Of a stretch of DNA of 64,000 nt, positions 63,599 through 64,000 are shown one piece after another. The position numbers and the translations under genes are program-made. The stretch lies in contig NZ_JARWAC010000029.1 in NCBI RefSeq assembly GCF_029846175.1, positions 1 to 64,000 on the forward strand, given 5' to 3'. The number at the start of each line of letters is the position of its first letter. The first letter of the stretch is position 1. Below the pieces are notes generated by a model. The model made no database searches and was not told the origin of the DNA. It saw nothing but the letters and a program-made list of their open reading frames with translations. The DNA is from Sphaerisporangium sp. TRM90804. Its GTDB lineage: Bacteria; Actinomycetota; Actinomycetes; Streptosporangiales; Streptosporangiaceae.

Positions 63599-64000
63599 AT
63601 GAAAAGGATCATCGTCTTCGGCGCGGGCGGCAGAGCGGGCCGCGCGACCGTGCGGGAGGCCGTCCTGCGCGGCCACGAGGTGACCGCGGTCGTCCGCGAC
63701 CCGGCCAGGCACGCCACCCTGGCGAGCGCGGCGGACGAGGCACCGATCCCCGCCGCGGACGGGCGGGTCGCCGTCGGGGGCGGGCGGAGCGCCGTCGCGG
63801 ACGGGCGGGCCGGCACCGGAGACGCGGGGATCACCGCCGCGGACGGGCGGGTCGCCGTCGGGCGGGTGCGGGTCGTGGCGGGGGACGTCACGGACGCCGG
63901 TGGGGTGGCGCGGCTCGCCGCGGGGCATGACGCCGCGGTCAACGCCGCCTGCGACCTCGGCGTCCCGCCGGACGTCTACTTCACCGGCGCCGCCCGCGCG
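63599..64000 (+). CDS. NAD(P)-binding protein (NmrA-like), truncated at window end
   Basis: The first 134 residues of a Rossmann-fold protein: MKRIIVFGAGGRAGRATVREAVLRGHEV (glycine-rich dinucleotide motif) and VVAGDVTD. The gene runs off the window. Between residues about 50 and 90 there is an insert with an exact 28-base DNA repeat (63751-63778 and 63835-63862), coding for ADGRVAVG-type residues. RBS GAGGAGGG precedes ATG 63599. It is divergent from HxlR, the usual layout for a SDR/NmrA reductase. Confidence 0.8.
   Translation, partial: MKRIIVFGAGGRAGRATVREAVLRGHEVTAVVRDPARHATLASAADEAPIPAADGRVAVGGGRSAVADGRAGTGDAGITAADGRVAVGRVRVVAGDVTDAGGVARLAAGHDAAVNAACDLGVPPDVYFTGAARA

Overview
ORGANISM. 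The window is very GC-rich, with strong third-position G/C bias that leaves long open frames on the opposite strand of most genes. It carries mycothiol biosynthesis (mshB), C+ type ribosomal protein L33, a C-terminal-type eukaryote-like glutamine synthetase (GSII), several LAL-type LuxR regulators, an XRE/DUF5753 regulator and GTG/TTG starts. This points to a high-GC actinomycete, most likely a Streptosporangiales or Streptomyces-like soil organism. The genus cannot be fixed from the sequence alone. The first about 90 bases (poly-G/poly-C palindrome) look like a contig edge or a difficult homopolymer. LAYOUT. (1) 0-6 kb: secreted S1 protease, a small HExxH membrane protein, a membrane protein and mshB, then a divergent S9 dipeptidyl peptidase. 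(2) 6-13.5 kb: a carbohydrate locus with a DUF2264 protein, two sugar ABC permeases, a lipoprotein binding protein, a divergent ROK repressor and a TIM-barrel isomerase; no ATPase is encoded. (3) 13.8-17.5 kb: a heterodimeric ABC exporter whose two subunits have complementary lost ATPase motifs. (4) 17.6-22 kb: an HTH gene plus Clp-N protein under a textbook promoter with twin operators, a DrrAB-like ABC exporter, and glnII preceded by an array resembling GlnR boxes. (5) 22-33.5 kb: a proteostasis cluster dnaK-grpE-cbpA-cbpM-clpB-clpP-clpP, divergent from a LAL-type LuxR regulator. (6) 33.7-36.4 kb: XRE/DUF5753 regulator, PfpI-family protein, and a PfkB-fold protein lacking the catalytic Asp. 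(7) 36.4-41.5 kb: dimethylglycine/sarcosine dehydrogenase-like protein divergent from a choline-kinase-like gene and an APC permease. (8) 41.5-48 kb: lipB, a PspC protein, a LURP-one protein, an ABC-2-like membrane protein, and deoC-ALDH-(69-aa ORF)-short ALDH. (9) 48-52.4 kb: a 54-aa gene, a second LAL regulator, and a yybP-ykoY manganese riboswitch controlling a GDT1-type Mn exporter. (10) 52.4-57 kb: murB, a glycosyltransferase-like protein with a CysRS-like tail, MaoC pair (HadA/HadB-like), rpmG, tRNA-Met and tRNA-Thr. (11) 57-64 kb: SPFH protein, MFS-MarR operon with twin operators, PhoX-type Tat phosphatase, HxlR regulator and a truncated NAD(P)-binding protein at the window edge. THEMES. 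The window is mostly chromosomal core or near-core; I see no insertion sequence, integrase, phage or CRISPR array. The most interesting parts are the dedicated second chaperone/protease cluster with a CbpA/CbpM pair, the asymmetric ABC exporter, the autoregulated HTH/Clp-N promoter, a doubly overlapped 69-aa ORF between two aldehyde dehydrogenases, and a recurring pattern of short tandem duplications that span the stop codons of otherwise intact genes.
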